From positions 27,029-91,028 of the forward strand of contig NGBS01000020.1 in assembly GCA_002245135.1 (NCBI GenBank): a DNA stretch of 64,000 nucleotides, in the 5' to 3' direction. The translations under genes were made by a program, and so were the position numbers. The notes under the pieces were generated by a model. That model was not told the origin of the DNA. It did not search any database and was given only the letters and a program-made list of their open reading frames with translations. The DNA is from Proteromonas lacertae (taxonomy: Eukaryota; Sar; Bigyra; Opalinata; Proteromonadidae). This document shows, piece after piece, positions 1-12,500 of the stretch (within the stretch, counting starts at the first letter, position 1; each line of letters begins with the position of its first letter).

Positions 1-24
1 ATTTATCAATAAACATATTTATAA

Positions 25-2174
25 TTATACATTATTATTTAGAAATACAATCAATTCACTTATGAAATTGTCATATTCAATTAATTGTAATACTCTATCT
101 GGATCTGTATATTTGTTGGATTTTGTCAATATTGGATCACAATCATCATCAAATTCATTACTTATTATTCTATTAAATATAATTAATGATATATAATCAT
201 ACAATTCAACCAACTCATTCACTTTACTCATCTTTTCTTTTTTTCTTTCTTCATAATCTTTTATGAATTTCTATAACAAATATATAAACTGAATTTCTGT
301 AATATACTTCCATTTTTTCTAATCTATCACTCAATTTCTTTTCTTGTTTTTCTTTTTCTATTTTATCTATTTCATTTAACAGAGTATTTGCTGTGTCAGT
401 TCCTGGATAGACTGAATAGTATTGATTTAGATAACTATGTATTTTTTCTTTCATTTCTTCAATTTTATTATTATTATTATATGTTTTATTTGATTTTGTT
501 GTTTCTAAATACAACTTTTTGTGATTTTCCAATTCTTTTTCTTTTGATCTAATTTCTTCTAGATCATTCTTCAAAATGAAATCCTTACTTCTTATTTCAT
601 ACATTAATTCTCCTAAATATTGAATAAACTGATCTTTTGACTTTGAATTGGGATATGATTCTATTTCTCTTTGAATATCATATCTATAAAAACATTAACT
701 AATATAAAAAATACATATTTGATTCTATTTCATTTCTAAGTTTACTACAATTCAAAATCAGATTTGAATCTTTTACTATTCTAGTAAATATTGTCTTTAT
801 ATTCTCTTTTTCTCTTATTAATCCACTTTGTACTTTTACTTCCTCAAAACATTTGAATTTAGTATTGTCAGTTATTTTGTATTTCCAATATCCTTTCTTC
901 ATTAAACCATTGTACAAATTACCATAACTTATACATTCATCCATGTTTATTGTCTTGTTTAATACCAAATATTTACTTTTTAATCCATTCTTTAAATAAT
1001 CTATTAATATTGATTGAATATAGGGAATTCGACTACTTCCACCTATTATTAATATCTCTATCTCACTCTTTTCTTTTTCTTTCACACATGATTCTTTTAT
1101 ACTTTTGGATAATAATTCTATTATCTTTTCTTTCATTCCGTTTTGTTTCAATAATTCATTTAGTTCATTTACACTGTAATCACATTCATAATCTTCTAAT
1201 CCACAATCGATTGTCAGCTGAATCTATAGTATATTAACATTAATGAAATATTATATATTGATATACAGAATCAGCTCCATCTGCACTCAATTTCTCTTTC
1301 ATCTTGATTATTTCATCTAGTATCTTTATATAAGTCTTGTTTTTACATTCTTCTTCTTTTATTTTCAATTTACGACATATTGATTTTAGAAGTAATTCAT
1401 CAATTAATCGACCATTTATGTCTTGACTGTTTAGATGATTCAAAATTTTACATTCATCTTTCTTATATTCACTCAATGTTATATTCATATTTATATATCC
1501 AATATCAATTATCAATATTCGATGAATTTCACCAGCTTTCATTTTGGAATTATTCTCATATCCATAACATAAACTGATACTCGTATATTCAGGTATTATA
1601 TCTATCACTTTTAAATCAATCATCTCATATATCTCTTTTAAGTATAATATTGATGCTTTATCATAATAACTAGGAAATGATATTATTACTTCATTTCCTT
1701 CTTTTATCATTGATTCTTTTATTTCATTTAAATTTAATAAATATAGTAAATTGATTGATAAATATTCTTCAATACTGTATTTACTTTTTATATGAAAATA
1801 TAATATTCCATCTTTTATCTTCACTGTATTTGGCGAATATTTCCATTTTTCTTTTTCTAATACATCTTCTTTCTCTAGCATTTTCCCAAAGTATTCTTTC
1901 AATTCAATACTGAAATTATCAAAATATCGACATTTCTATTCATTAACATTTCAATATCAATATTTATATACTTGAGTAGTAGCTGCTCTTCCATATAAGA
2001 ATTTTGGATCAGCAAACACGACACACACTCTGTTTTTATAGATTTAGTTATTTTATACTGAGTTGATTTTTCTGAATAAGGATTTTCGATTAATTTATTG
2101 ATCTTACCATCAGAAGCTGTTAAAGTGATTTTTCTTCCTCCAAAATCTAATCCATAAAAATAGTTATTTGCCAT
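25..2174 (-). CDS. Hsp70/Hsp110-like protein, copy A
   Basis: Five exons (introns 1910-1971, 1224-1266, 684-714, 271-307) give a 658-residue protein, about Hsp70 length. The N-terminus reads YGLDFGGRKI where canonical Hsp70 has GIDLGTT. Further on come a phosphate-2-like stretch (LIIDIGYINMNIT, versus DLGGGTFD) and a well-kept adenosine motif, IGGSSRIPYIQ. The altered phosphate loops resemble Hsp110-type members, which act as nucleotide exchange factors or holdases rather than classical refolding chaperones. No signal peptide is visible, so a cytosolic or nuclear site is likely. The C-terminal third is Lys/Glu-rich and helical, with no recognisable substrate-binding sandwich. The ATPase part is nearly identical to the gene at 3448-6096, but the C-terminus is not. 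Family membership is seen in the motifs; the Hsp110-like role is inferred. Could instead be a degenerating paralogue. Confidence 0.8.
860..2157 (-). repeat. 1.3-kb near-identical ATPase block, copy 1
   Basis: This stretch matches about 4794-6091 at a fixed offset of 3934 bp. The only internal difference I found is one base at 2063 (G here, A at 5997), which changes a Ser codon to Leu. It covers the ATPase-domain exons and both of their introns. Identity stops abruptly on both sides. Confidence 0.85.
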
Positions 2175-2386
2175 CGAATTATTAGTAGTTTAAAAACAAA
2201 TTTTCATAAATAAAACCTGTTTTCAAAGTGTATATAAGATAAAAAAAAGAAAAAACGATTTGTGAACTTCAAGCTTAATGTTTGAGTATTTTACATTTCA
2301 AATATATTTTTTTATATCAAAGCAATTATTTCATATATTAATGGTATAATATAGTAAATTACAAACAAATTAAACTACTACTATAC

Positions 2387-3345
2387 TTAAAATATTGAGT
2401 TACAACGATTTATTCCAATATTCTCAAAAAAAGGATTTCGCTTCAATTTCTTTTGTGGAGAAGAATAATTATTCTCTTCATCATCTTCTTCATAATCACT
2501 CCATTCTACATTACAACATAAATGATCAATATCTTTTTCATTTTCGTCTCCTTGTAAGATATTTTTTGCTGTACCCCAACTAAATCTTACTAAACTATTA
2601 TTCTTAAAACCAAATAAATGATGAGTATGCGATTTAACATAATCTTTCGTTATTTCATCACCAGGATATCCTGATCCTATTAATATATCATCATTTGCTT
2701 TAGAATAATCAGTTAATATTTTATCTCTTGTTACTTTCGCACATATACTTGCAGCTGATACACATTTGTATAAACTATCTGCCTTTGGACATACAGTTAT
2801 TTTGATATTATAATTTGAAAAAATATTTGATAAAAATTGCTGATATTTCTCTGCAGATCCTACTGTATCAACATATATTTCTCTGATATTTACATTTTCA
2901 TCTAAAACATGTTGTATTAAGTTTACAGCTGCATTATGACTAATTTGGTTTAAATTATATGGTATTCTAGTTAATAGAATAATAAATATACGGTTTCAAC
3001 ATGTTTGCTGATATTTCTTCAGGAGAAATAATTCTCAACACATATCCTATTTTTTCATTGCTTTTAAGACTTTCAAATAGTTCTTCTCGTTTTTCAGGTT
3101 TTAATGCTTTTGAATCTACAAATTTATTAGAAATTTCACAAAATACCATCAAATTCTGATTTATTCATCTCTTTAGCATATTTTAAAGGCCAATATGCAC
3201 ATCCATATACCATAGGTCCTAGAACAGGTCCTCTTCCTGCTTCATCGATTCCTAAGCATACTGGTTCTTTATTTTTGCAACAGTCAGGAACTCTGCTTAT
3301 AATATATTCCTCTTTCCATAGATTTTCTGTTTTAAGTCCTTCCAT
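2387..3345 (-). CDS. Ribonuclease H2 catalytic subunit A (type 2 RNase H)
   Basis: Three exons (introns 3116-3146 and 2967-2991) give a 300-residue protein, the normal size for eukaryotic RNase H2A. It cleaves the RNA strand of RNA-DNA hybrids and single ribonucleotides in DNA, normally in a nuclear complex with two accessory subunits. The catalytic signature [17 protein letters not shown] lies at about residues 32-48. It is followed by DSKAL (about 67), a YVDTVG motif (about 140), KADSLY and [13 protein letters not shown] Glu/Asp-rich tail follows SWGTAK. I start at the ATG at 3345, because the codon in frame just upstream is GTG. It sits between the two Hsp70-like genes on the same strand. 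All key acidic residues appear present, so it should be active. Confidence 0.93.
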
Positions 3346-3447
3346 CACTCTATATTTTAAAAATGAGAATATGGTGTGTCAAAAGTTTTCACAACAACCA
3401 CAAAAATGAAAAATGAAAAATAATATTAAATAATTGATTATTTTACA

Positions 3448-6096
3448 CTAAAGCATATCTTCTTCCATAATTTTTGTATATTCATCCTAATGAGAATATA
3501 AAATCAAATTTATACAATCAAACTTTTCAGAAATTTCAATGACTTGTTTAATAGTTGAGTTGAAATAAAATTACATCTATAGACATCATTAGGTGATGAT
3601 ATCAAATTTAATAATTTACAATCAGTTTTTATTTTAATCAAAATATCATTCTCTCTTGATATACCATTCATAAAAGATCTATTCATTATATTATATAAAA
3701 TACAAAATATAAAAAATCAAATCATCTATCTTACTTCCATTTAATGATAGCTTCAATTCTTCTATTATATCTTTTAATATAAAAACGACATTTTCTTTCC
3801 AAATACTATACAATTCTCCATAACCTTTTTCCATAAAACTCTTATAATGTAATATTTTATAAACTATATCCTTGCTTTTCTTATTCTTTATAGAAGAGAT
3901 ATTACAATTTTGAATATCCATAATAAACTTTCTATAAATATAAAAATAATATATACGCTGAGTATTCTAAGTTATGTAATAACTGTTTTCTAAATATATC
4001 TTCATTACTTGTTTTTAATGATGTTTCAATCTAAAAAATATATATGATAATGAAATATCTTACAGGAATGAGAAGAGATGAATTTATATCACTTAAGAAG
4101 TTATTATATTCACTAAGGTCAAAGCATTTTCCATCTTGAATATAAAACTTTGCTTTGTCAAGTTTTTCGATTGGTATTTTCATATTGTCGATCAAATACT
4201 TTATTTGATTAATTTTATCATCTTTTATTTTGTTATATTCAGAAATGAATTTTTTATACTTTTCATATCTCATATTTATTTTCTTAATGTAATTTGATAA
4301 ATCATTATTTACTTTTCCATTCACTAATAGTTCTTCAACAACATCTTTGGCTTGATAAAAAGGATATTGATTTATGAATTGCTTCAATCTCTTTTCAATT
4401 ATTTCAATGCTAAATATATCTGTTTTTCTGCATTCAATTTCTTTCATTAAATTTTTCAATTCTTCAATATCATTCTTTTTCTTAAAATCATTATTGTGTA
4501 AAAACAACAGTATTTCACATAAATAATCATCAAACTCATTATACACATTTTCATCCTCATCTTCTATTTTTCGTTGATATTCATATCTACATAGAATAAC
4601 ATAAACATTCTATACATCATATTTTCAATATCATTTCTCAGCTTACCACATTCATTCACTTTTTCTTGCTCATTTGTTATATCATTATATTGAGATTTAA
4701 TTATCATCAAATACTTCTTTAAATTGAATATGTCATTATATTCTTTTCTATTTGATAGTTTTTCATTAATATTCATATATAAACTGCTATTTTTAGTACT
4801 GTCAGTTATTTTGTATTTCCAATATCCTTTCTTCATTAAACCATTGTACAAATTACCATAACTTATACATTCATCCATGTTTATTGTCTTGTTTAATACC
4901 AAATATTTACTTTTTAATCCATTCTTTAAATAATCTATTAATATTGATTGAATATAGGGAATTCGACTACTTCCACCTATTATTAATATCTCTATCTCAC
5001 TCTTTTCTTTTTCTTTCACACATGATTCTTTTATACTTTTGGATAATAATTCTATTATCTTTTCTTTCATTCCGTTTTGTTTCAATAATTCATTTAGTTC
5101 ATTTACACTGTAATCACATTCATAATCTTCTAATCCACAATCGATTGTCAGCTGAATCTATAGTATATTAACATTAATGAAATATTATATATTGATATAC
5201 AGAATCAGCTCCATCTGCACTCAATTTCTCTTTCATCTTGATTATTTCATCTAGTATCTTTATATAAGTCTTGTTTTTACATTCTTCTTCTTTTATTTTC
5301 AATTTACGACATATTGATTTTAGAAGTAATTCATCAATTAATCGACCATTTATGTCTTGACTGTTTAGATGATTCAAAATTTTACATTCATCTTTCTTAT
5401 ATTCACTCAATGTTATATTCATATTTATATATCCAATATCAATTATCAATATTCGATGAATTTCACCAGCTTTCATTTTGGAATTATTCTCATATCCATA
5501 ACATAAACTGATACTCGTATATTCAGGTATTATATCTATCACTTTTAAATCAATCATCTCATATATCTCTTTTAAGTATAATATTGATGCTTTATCATAA
5601 TAACTAGGAAATGATATTATTACTTCATTTCCTTCTTTTATCATTGATTCTTTTATTTCATTTAAATTTAATAAATATAGTAAATTGATTGATAAATATT
5701 CTTCAATACTGTATTTACTTTTTATATGAAAATATAATATTCCATCTTTTATCTTCACTGTATTTGGCGAATATTTCCATTTTTCTTTTTCTAATACATC
5801 TTCTTTCTCTAGCATTTTCCCAAAGTATTCTTTCAATTCAATACTGAAATTATCAAAATATCGACATTTCTATTCATTAACATTTCAATATCAATATTTA
5901 TATACTTGAGTAGTAGCTGCTCTTCCATATAAGAATTTTGGATCAGCAAACACGACACACACTCTGTTTTTATAGATTTAGTTATTTTATACTGAGTTAA
6001 TTTTTCTGAATAAGGATTTTCGATTAATTTATTGATCTTACCATCAGAAGCTGTTAAAGTGATTTTTCTTCCTCCAAAATCTAATCCATATAACAT
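3448..6096 (-). CDS. Hsp70/Hsp110-like protein, copy B
   Basis: Eight exons (introns 5844-5905, 5158-5200, 4587-4615, 4031-4063, 3932-3956, 3679-3703, 3487-3515) give an 800-residue protein ending in TAG at 3448. The start ATG at 6096 reads straight into LYGLDFGGRKIT. The ATPase half is the same as in copy A apart from one residue and the first few. The C-terminal half is longer and unrelated in sequence, and is rich in Lys, Asn and Ile with long helical stretches. At 800 residues it is closer to Hsp110 than to Hsp70. Missing phosphate-loop residues make normal ATP cycling doubtful. The last three exons are supported by frame continuity and intron signals only, so the exact C-terminus is less certain. 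Confidence 0.75.
4794..6091 (-). repeat. 1.3-kb near-identical ATPase block, copy 2
   Basis: Second copy of the block at about 860-2157. Identity ends just inside the start codon region (CCATATAAC here versus CCATAAAAA in copy 1), and on the other side shortly after the GLMKKGYWKYKIT codons. See copy 1. Confidence 0.85.
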
Positions 6097-6245
6097 TTAC
6101 AATTATTTTAACATAAATATATATAATTTATAGTCTAAATAGTTAGAATGAGGTGTATAGATGAATTTTTAATATTTCAAGTGAAAATTTTCATAACCCC
6201 ATTCATTTAAAAAAGCAAATAACACAACAAATAGAATAAATATAC

Positions 6246-7200
6246 TTATAAATTACATGTATTGATTGGTAAATATGGCCATGGCTGTGGATGGTACTGC
6301 TTAATACTCTCATCATACTTTTTATTCAATTTTGCTTCTTCAATTTCAATCATATTCAACTTATCTCCAAAGAGTTTTGTTTTAAAATTATTTAATTCTG
6401 TTTTACTAAGATCATCAAGTTTAAGCATCTGTAAATTCTTGTGGAATTGATTTGATTTTTCTTCATACACTAAAAGACAACATATATAATATCAAATACA
6501 TTTCTTTTTGCTTTGCTTATCAACTATTAAACATTAAATATATATTAATATATACTCTTTTTCTTTCTATTTCTTAACAACATAATATTCTTAATCCATT
6601 CTTCATTTAACACTAGCTACAGTTTTAAGATTGAGAGAATTAATTATACTTTAGTGTTATTTATCAAAAGATCATTCTCTATATCATATGAATGAGATAA
6701 TGGCTGTAATGGCTTGTCAGCTACTTCCCATTTTGGAACTGGAGCAATTAATTCAGACTATTTAACATTAACATCAAAGTATTGTAGTATACTTCATCAA
6801 AAGCATCTTCTTCTTTTTCTTTATTCTTTTTTTCATCACTACTATCACTATCAGAGGGTATATTATTTTCTCTCTCTGTTTCATTTTTCAAAATTTGTAT
6901 ATCTTTGTCATATATATTAAGTTCTTCATTATGGTTTATATTATCAACTTGTTGACTGTTATAATAGTAATAAAACTGATTATTGTCTGTCTCATGAGGA
7001 CATTGTGTATAATGTGTATTATAATGGCTATTAAATTTCTTATATCTGAAAGTCTCCTCAAAATATGGATAATTAACCATCAAATATTCCTAAGAATAAA
7101 TAGATTATGTAAATACATTAAAAAAGGATTTGCATATTTTACAATCTTCAGGATTATTATATGTTTCACTATTTCTATCCAAAAATTCGTTTTTGATCAT
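6246..7200 (-). CDS. Unrecognised six-exon protein, 265 aa
   Basis: I do not recognise this protein. Six exons are joined by introns at 7090-7116, 6758-6792, 6617-6649, 6524-6555 and 6470-6499. All match the local GTAT...TAG style and keep one frame from the ATG at 7200 to the stop at 6246. The N-terminal third is Tyr/Asn-rich, with an early Cys pair (CKIC, near residue 22) and a third Cys (QCPHE) further on. A Ser/Asp/Glu/Lys-rich linker follows. The end is a charged helical segment closing with PQPWPYLPINT. No membrane segment or signal peptide is seen. It is soluble and probably real, since coding and intron signals agree, but its function is unknown. Confidence 0.65.
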
Positions 7201-7369
7201 AAGATCCAACAAATACACAAAATACAAAATAATATCAAAATATTTATTCGTTTCTCATGTTCAGTGATTCATTGATTATACTCTTATTATTATTCATCCT
7301 CATCATTATAATAGATCTTATCATATTGATCAATATATAATATTTCAATAAGGTTTACTAATTACGTAG

Positions 7370-9378
7370 ATGAGTACAGGTTCTCAAAGTGATGCAGAAG
7401 GGCATTATGTTGAAGAGTCACCTCAGAAAAGATATGTTAGAGTATAATTCATCATAGTTTATTCATTCATAGTATGATAAGTTAATTGGTGCTGGATCTT
7501 TCAAGAGAGTGTATCTTTTTTTGTAATCGTTATATTATTTTGTTAATCTTAACTATCCTTTTAGATATGCTGGATATGATAGAAACGCCTGTTGTGAAAT
7601 CGCTTGGAATGTTATTCCATTATCAGTAATTCCGAAAGTGGAACAGAAGCGAATCATATTAGAAGCAAAATTAATGCAAACTCTGAATCACAAGAACATT
7701 ATTCATTGTTTATCAACATGGTACGTTAAAGAAACAGAAACAATAGTGACAATTACAGAAAAACTAAATTCTGGTAGTTTATCTGAGTATTTAATCATAT
7801 ATATTTATTTCTATCATTTTAATTAGTTTTATTAAAGACAAAGAAGTCTCCTTAAAAGCAATAAAGAAATGGTGTATTCAAATCTTAGATGGATTAAACT
7901 ACTTACATAGCCAAATACCAAAGATCATACATAGAGATATAAAATGTGCCAATTTATTCTACGATTCAATTAATGGTTTAATAAAAATAGGTGATTTAGG
8001 TTTATCAAAACAGATGAAAGATGATAAATGTTCTACTCTACTTGGAACACCTGAATATATGGCTCCAGAGTTATGTAAACAGTTAAAATATGATGAAAAA
8101 GTAGATATTTATGCATTTGGTATGTGTTTCTGTGAATTATTGACAGGAGAAATCCCGTATAAAGAATGTGCTGGAATAGGTCAAATATTTTTAAAAGTGA
8201 GTAAAGGTGAACCACCATTACTATTAAATAATTTAAATAAAAGAAAGATATTATCACCTAAAGAAATAGAAGACGTTAAAGACTTAGTGTCCAGAATTAT
8301 TCATTATGATCCAAATATGAGACCATCAGCTTGTGAATTATTACATTATAAATTCTTCAGAGAAACAACTGGTGAAACATCAACACCTGTTCCTGTGTTA
8401 AATAATGGAAAATTAAGGAAAAGAATAAAAGATAAAACGAATAGTGGAATAGCTAAATCATTAACAATTACTGCTGATACTGGTGATATTGATATTGAGA
8501 GTGAATTACAAAGACATGGGGTGGATGGTGAAAGAACCTCTTTACCTGTATTATCATCACCAACACAAACAACTGATAAGAAAACTATGAAAACACCACC
8601 ACAACTACATCCACAACCAATTGCTAAACAAATGTTAACAACAATTCCATCTGAACCAAATAGTAAAGATGTATCACCTGAATTAAAAAGTATTCCAATT
8701 CCAACACCAACTGTTACACCTCAACAGACATTATCACCATCATCATCATCCAATACATATAATATAACACCTAATACAGCTAATACACCTAATACAACTG
8801 TACAACAACAACAACAATTACCACTTCCACTGTATCAATTAGATGATATTACAAACAATGGTCATCTTCAACAACAACAACAACCAATACAATTACAACA
8901 ACAACCAAATAGCCTTCCAATGTCACCAGTACAATTACCTAAAACACCATTATTATCATCACCAATAAATGGAATGAATAATAATATTCAACCTACAATG
9001 ATTAAAGATAAAACAGCATCTTTTTGTTCAACAACTCCAATAACGAGTATATCATTAACTTCATCTGTTACACCAAGAGAATATAGTAATAGTCTTCTAT
9101 ATATACCAATACAACAACTACAACAGAATGTAGTAGAGAATGTAAGAGATCAAAAAGAATATAATTTGGTTGTTACAAATTACGATATTGCTAATCATTT
9201 TATTTATATTACATTTGGTAGAGAACAAGCTCAACCTTATCCTTTGCATAGTATTTTAACTTATCTCAAATCTTCTGTATTTCATGAAGAAACTAGAGAA
9301 AGGTTACTTACTGATTTACGAGTGCAAGCAAGAACTATGTTAGATTCACAGAATTGTGATGAGCGTTTTTGGAATTGA
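7370..9378 (+). CDS. WNK-type serine/threonine protein kinase
   Basis: Four exons (introns 7442-7472, 7511-7564, 7787-7826) give 627 residues. The kinase domain is at about residues 25-292. The glycine loop reads GAGSFKRVY, with the WNK-specific lysine in the loop at about residue 35. The usual subdomain II lysine is absent (CCEIAWNVIP), the defining WNK layout. HRDIKCANLF (catalytic Asp about 148), GDLGLS (about 167) and GTPEYMAPE follow. In animals and plants WNK kinases sense chloride and osmotic state and phosphorylate downstream kinases or transport regulators. The long tail (about 300-540) is rich in Pro, Thr and Gln, and the end is a folded-looking segment. The start ATG precedes a short Ser/Glu leader. 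A dynein gene follows 130 bp downstream on the same strand. Confidence 0.92.
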
Positions 9379-9508
9379 TTCTATATATGATGTAATTAAC
9401 ATAAAACATAAAAATTTATTTATCTATCATTATGTATAAATTGCTTAATGAGTAGTAAAATGAAATACAAAACTAATACAATCAAGCCAAAAAGTTTGAA
9501 TTTAAAAT

Positions 9509-12500
9509 TTGAAACGAATGTCTTTTAATCCTCTAATCAACCGTTTATATGCTTCAAAACCACACGATTCGAATAATCAAAAGAGCAGTCAAAAAGACAA
9601 AAATGAAAATTCATCTTCACAAAAGAAATTACCAATTCCCTTACCTATGAAGATTAACTATAAACCAATAGGATCTGCTATGAAATATTCTGTTAGTGCA
9701 CCAGTATTACCTTCAAATCCCATCATTCCTCCAACTAGTACCAGTATTTGCTTAGTCTTTATTATATTTTTATAGATGAACCTCAAAAAATAGTTAGACA
9801 AAAGAAAAATAATATAATATTCCCTTTAACACAAGAAGAACTATCAGATCCACTTCTATTTATAGATTGGGCTGAAATACATGATTATATCTATGATAAA
9901 GTGTATGCCATAAATATTATTCGTCCTCCATGTGGTTTTGCTAATTCTTATGATTTAAAAATCGTTGGTTATGAACCGTCAGATGAAACGGATCATTATT
10001 TTATATTTAGTTCAAATGGTGTAATAGAACATAGAATAGAATGTAGAGATTTTCAAAGTCTAGAAGATTGGAAATTAGAAAAACAATATTTTGATAAGTT
10101 AGTCAAATATAAAACATTCAGACAATTCCCATTATTTAATACATTTTATAAATGGAAAAAATATTTAAATAGAAAAAAGAAAAAAGAAAAAATGAATGAT
10201 ATTTTGGAATTAATATATGATAATAAACCCAATTTAGCACCTTGTTTAGATAAATGTAGAGATATATGTATAGATATGCATGATAAATTCAAATTACCAT
10301 TTGAATCACATAAATCTTATCATATCGTAGAGTTCAAATATTTACATTTTCAATTCAAGAAATATATAGAAGAAATAATAAAAGAAACTTATTATAGAGT
10401 ATTATCACTAACAGAAAAAGCATTAAATGATTATATTGACTTATATGGTGGTGATAAGATAGTTAGTTTTATAAATCGAGATGAAGATAATTGTTTGAAT
10501 AAATTTAGAAGATTAGATAAATATGTTCATAAAATAGATTATTTGTTTAGATTACAAGTGTTCTATGGTATTAAAGATTTATTTAATGAATTTTATGAAT
10601 ATATATGTGTAGATCAAGTTGAATTATATAAACCAGTAGTTATATCTCCTAAGCAACCAATCACAGATAAAACAAAAGAAGAAGATAATGATAATAATAA
10701 TGGTGAAGAAGAAGAAGAAGCTGAAGAGAATGATAAAGATGATGATAATAATGAAGAAACTAGTGGTAATAATGAAAAGAATAAAGAAGAAGAAGATGAT
10801 GATGAAGAGAAAAGAGTAGCTATATTAGAAACACAACAACAATTAGAGAATCAAGCTAATAAGAACAGAGTGAGTGAATTATCAAGTAAAATTACTGAAC
10901 AGACAAGTATTAATTCACAAATACCCAAACCAGAATGGAAGAATTTCAATGAATTACAGAAGCAGATAATAGAAATATTCATTGATAAAGAACATGATAA
11001 TCAGTCAATCAATTTAGAAGAAAGAATAGTAGGGAAATTAGAAAAATTTGAAGAATTCTTCCAAAAGCATAATTATACTCCAATTACACCTCCATCACGT
11101 TTTCCAGAGATTACTATACCACATGATTATGATTATTCTAAATATAAACACTTATATTATAAAACAAATGAAGAACATATCGATTATACTAAATCACCTC
11201 TTATTTCAATATTATATAGACCAGAATCAATATTATCGAGATTATCTAGTGATAATAATAATAATAATGATAATAAAATAATAATAGATCCAGATTATAC
11301 TAATTGGATATATGAGATAAGAGATTGGTTAAAAACATTCTATGAATTTGGAAAAGTAGTTGATACAATATGTCATGAGCAGAATATATTGAATTTATTA
11401 AGTAGATATTTAACTGTAGTAAACCGTAATCTATTTGGTGAAGGAATTATATCATTAACTCAAAGACTAGTAGATGATAATGAAATACAATTAAAAGTGT
11501 CAATTATTAAAGACACTTTATACTTTCAAGAAGAAATAATTAATCAGACTTTGAATGATTCACAATATATATTTACATATTTCCAACAAGATGAGAATAT
11601 CAAGAATCAATCATTTGAAATTATTGATCATAATATCCCATCCACATCTGTATTTGAAAATTCATTTTTGTTATATATTAAGAGATTGTTTGATTTATTT
11701 TTGAAATCAATTCCACTTTCTATTGGTTGTACATTGATTGATTTTAGTCCTGTTATTAGAAGAATATTACCAAGCATTAGTCATCATTTACATGAATTAA
11801 GGAATAAATTACCATCTTTATTGTTAGACTATATTTCCGATTTAGATAAATATATTGAAAGTTATGAAAATATCTTAAATAAAGTCCCAAATACCTTAGA
11901 AGATAGTGAAATATGGATGAAAACATTAATAGCTTTTGATAGATCCAGTATAAAAGATGGTGGAAAATTATATTACGATTTAAACGATAAAATAGATAAT
12001 ACAGCAATCTTAACAACACTATTAAAGAATGTAGATGTTCCTTTACCAGAAGATATTGATGCTGTAGTTGCACTATTAAAAGATCATCAAAGTAATTATT
12101 ATAGTTTAGTTGATAAGTGTATTAGAGCAAGAGATGAACACTTGAAAATATTCAGATATTATTTAAATACAGCTGTTGAAGAATTAGGTGGTGTTTGTAA
12201 TACTCATTATGATAATCTAAAGAATAGTTTATATTGGGTTGATAAAGATTTGGCTCCTGAACCAATTATTGAACTATTATCTAAAACTGTTATGGAATGT
12301 CATGAAATGGAAAAGAAAATGTTATATTACCAATCTTTAGATGATTTATTTGAGAATATTTCATTGCAGAAATTATATACAAAAATGGAAGAAACTATTG
12401 AATTAGGTGATAATTTATTATCATTATTTACATTATTGAGAGATTTTAATGATTTTAAAGCTAAAAATATACACAAAAATATCAATGATTTTGATATATC

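Noticed and set aside
950-1237. Open frame on the plus strand opposite the Hsp70-like gene
   Set aside because: Antisense shadow of a highly AT-rich coding exon. It recurs unchanged in the duplicated block and has no protein features.
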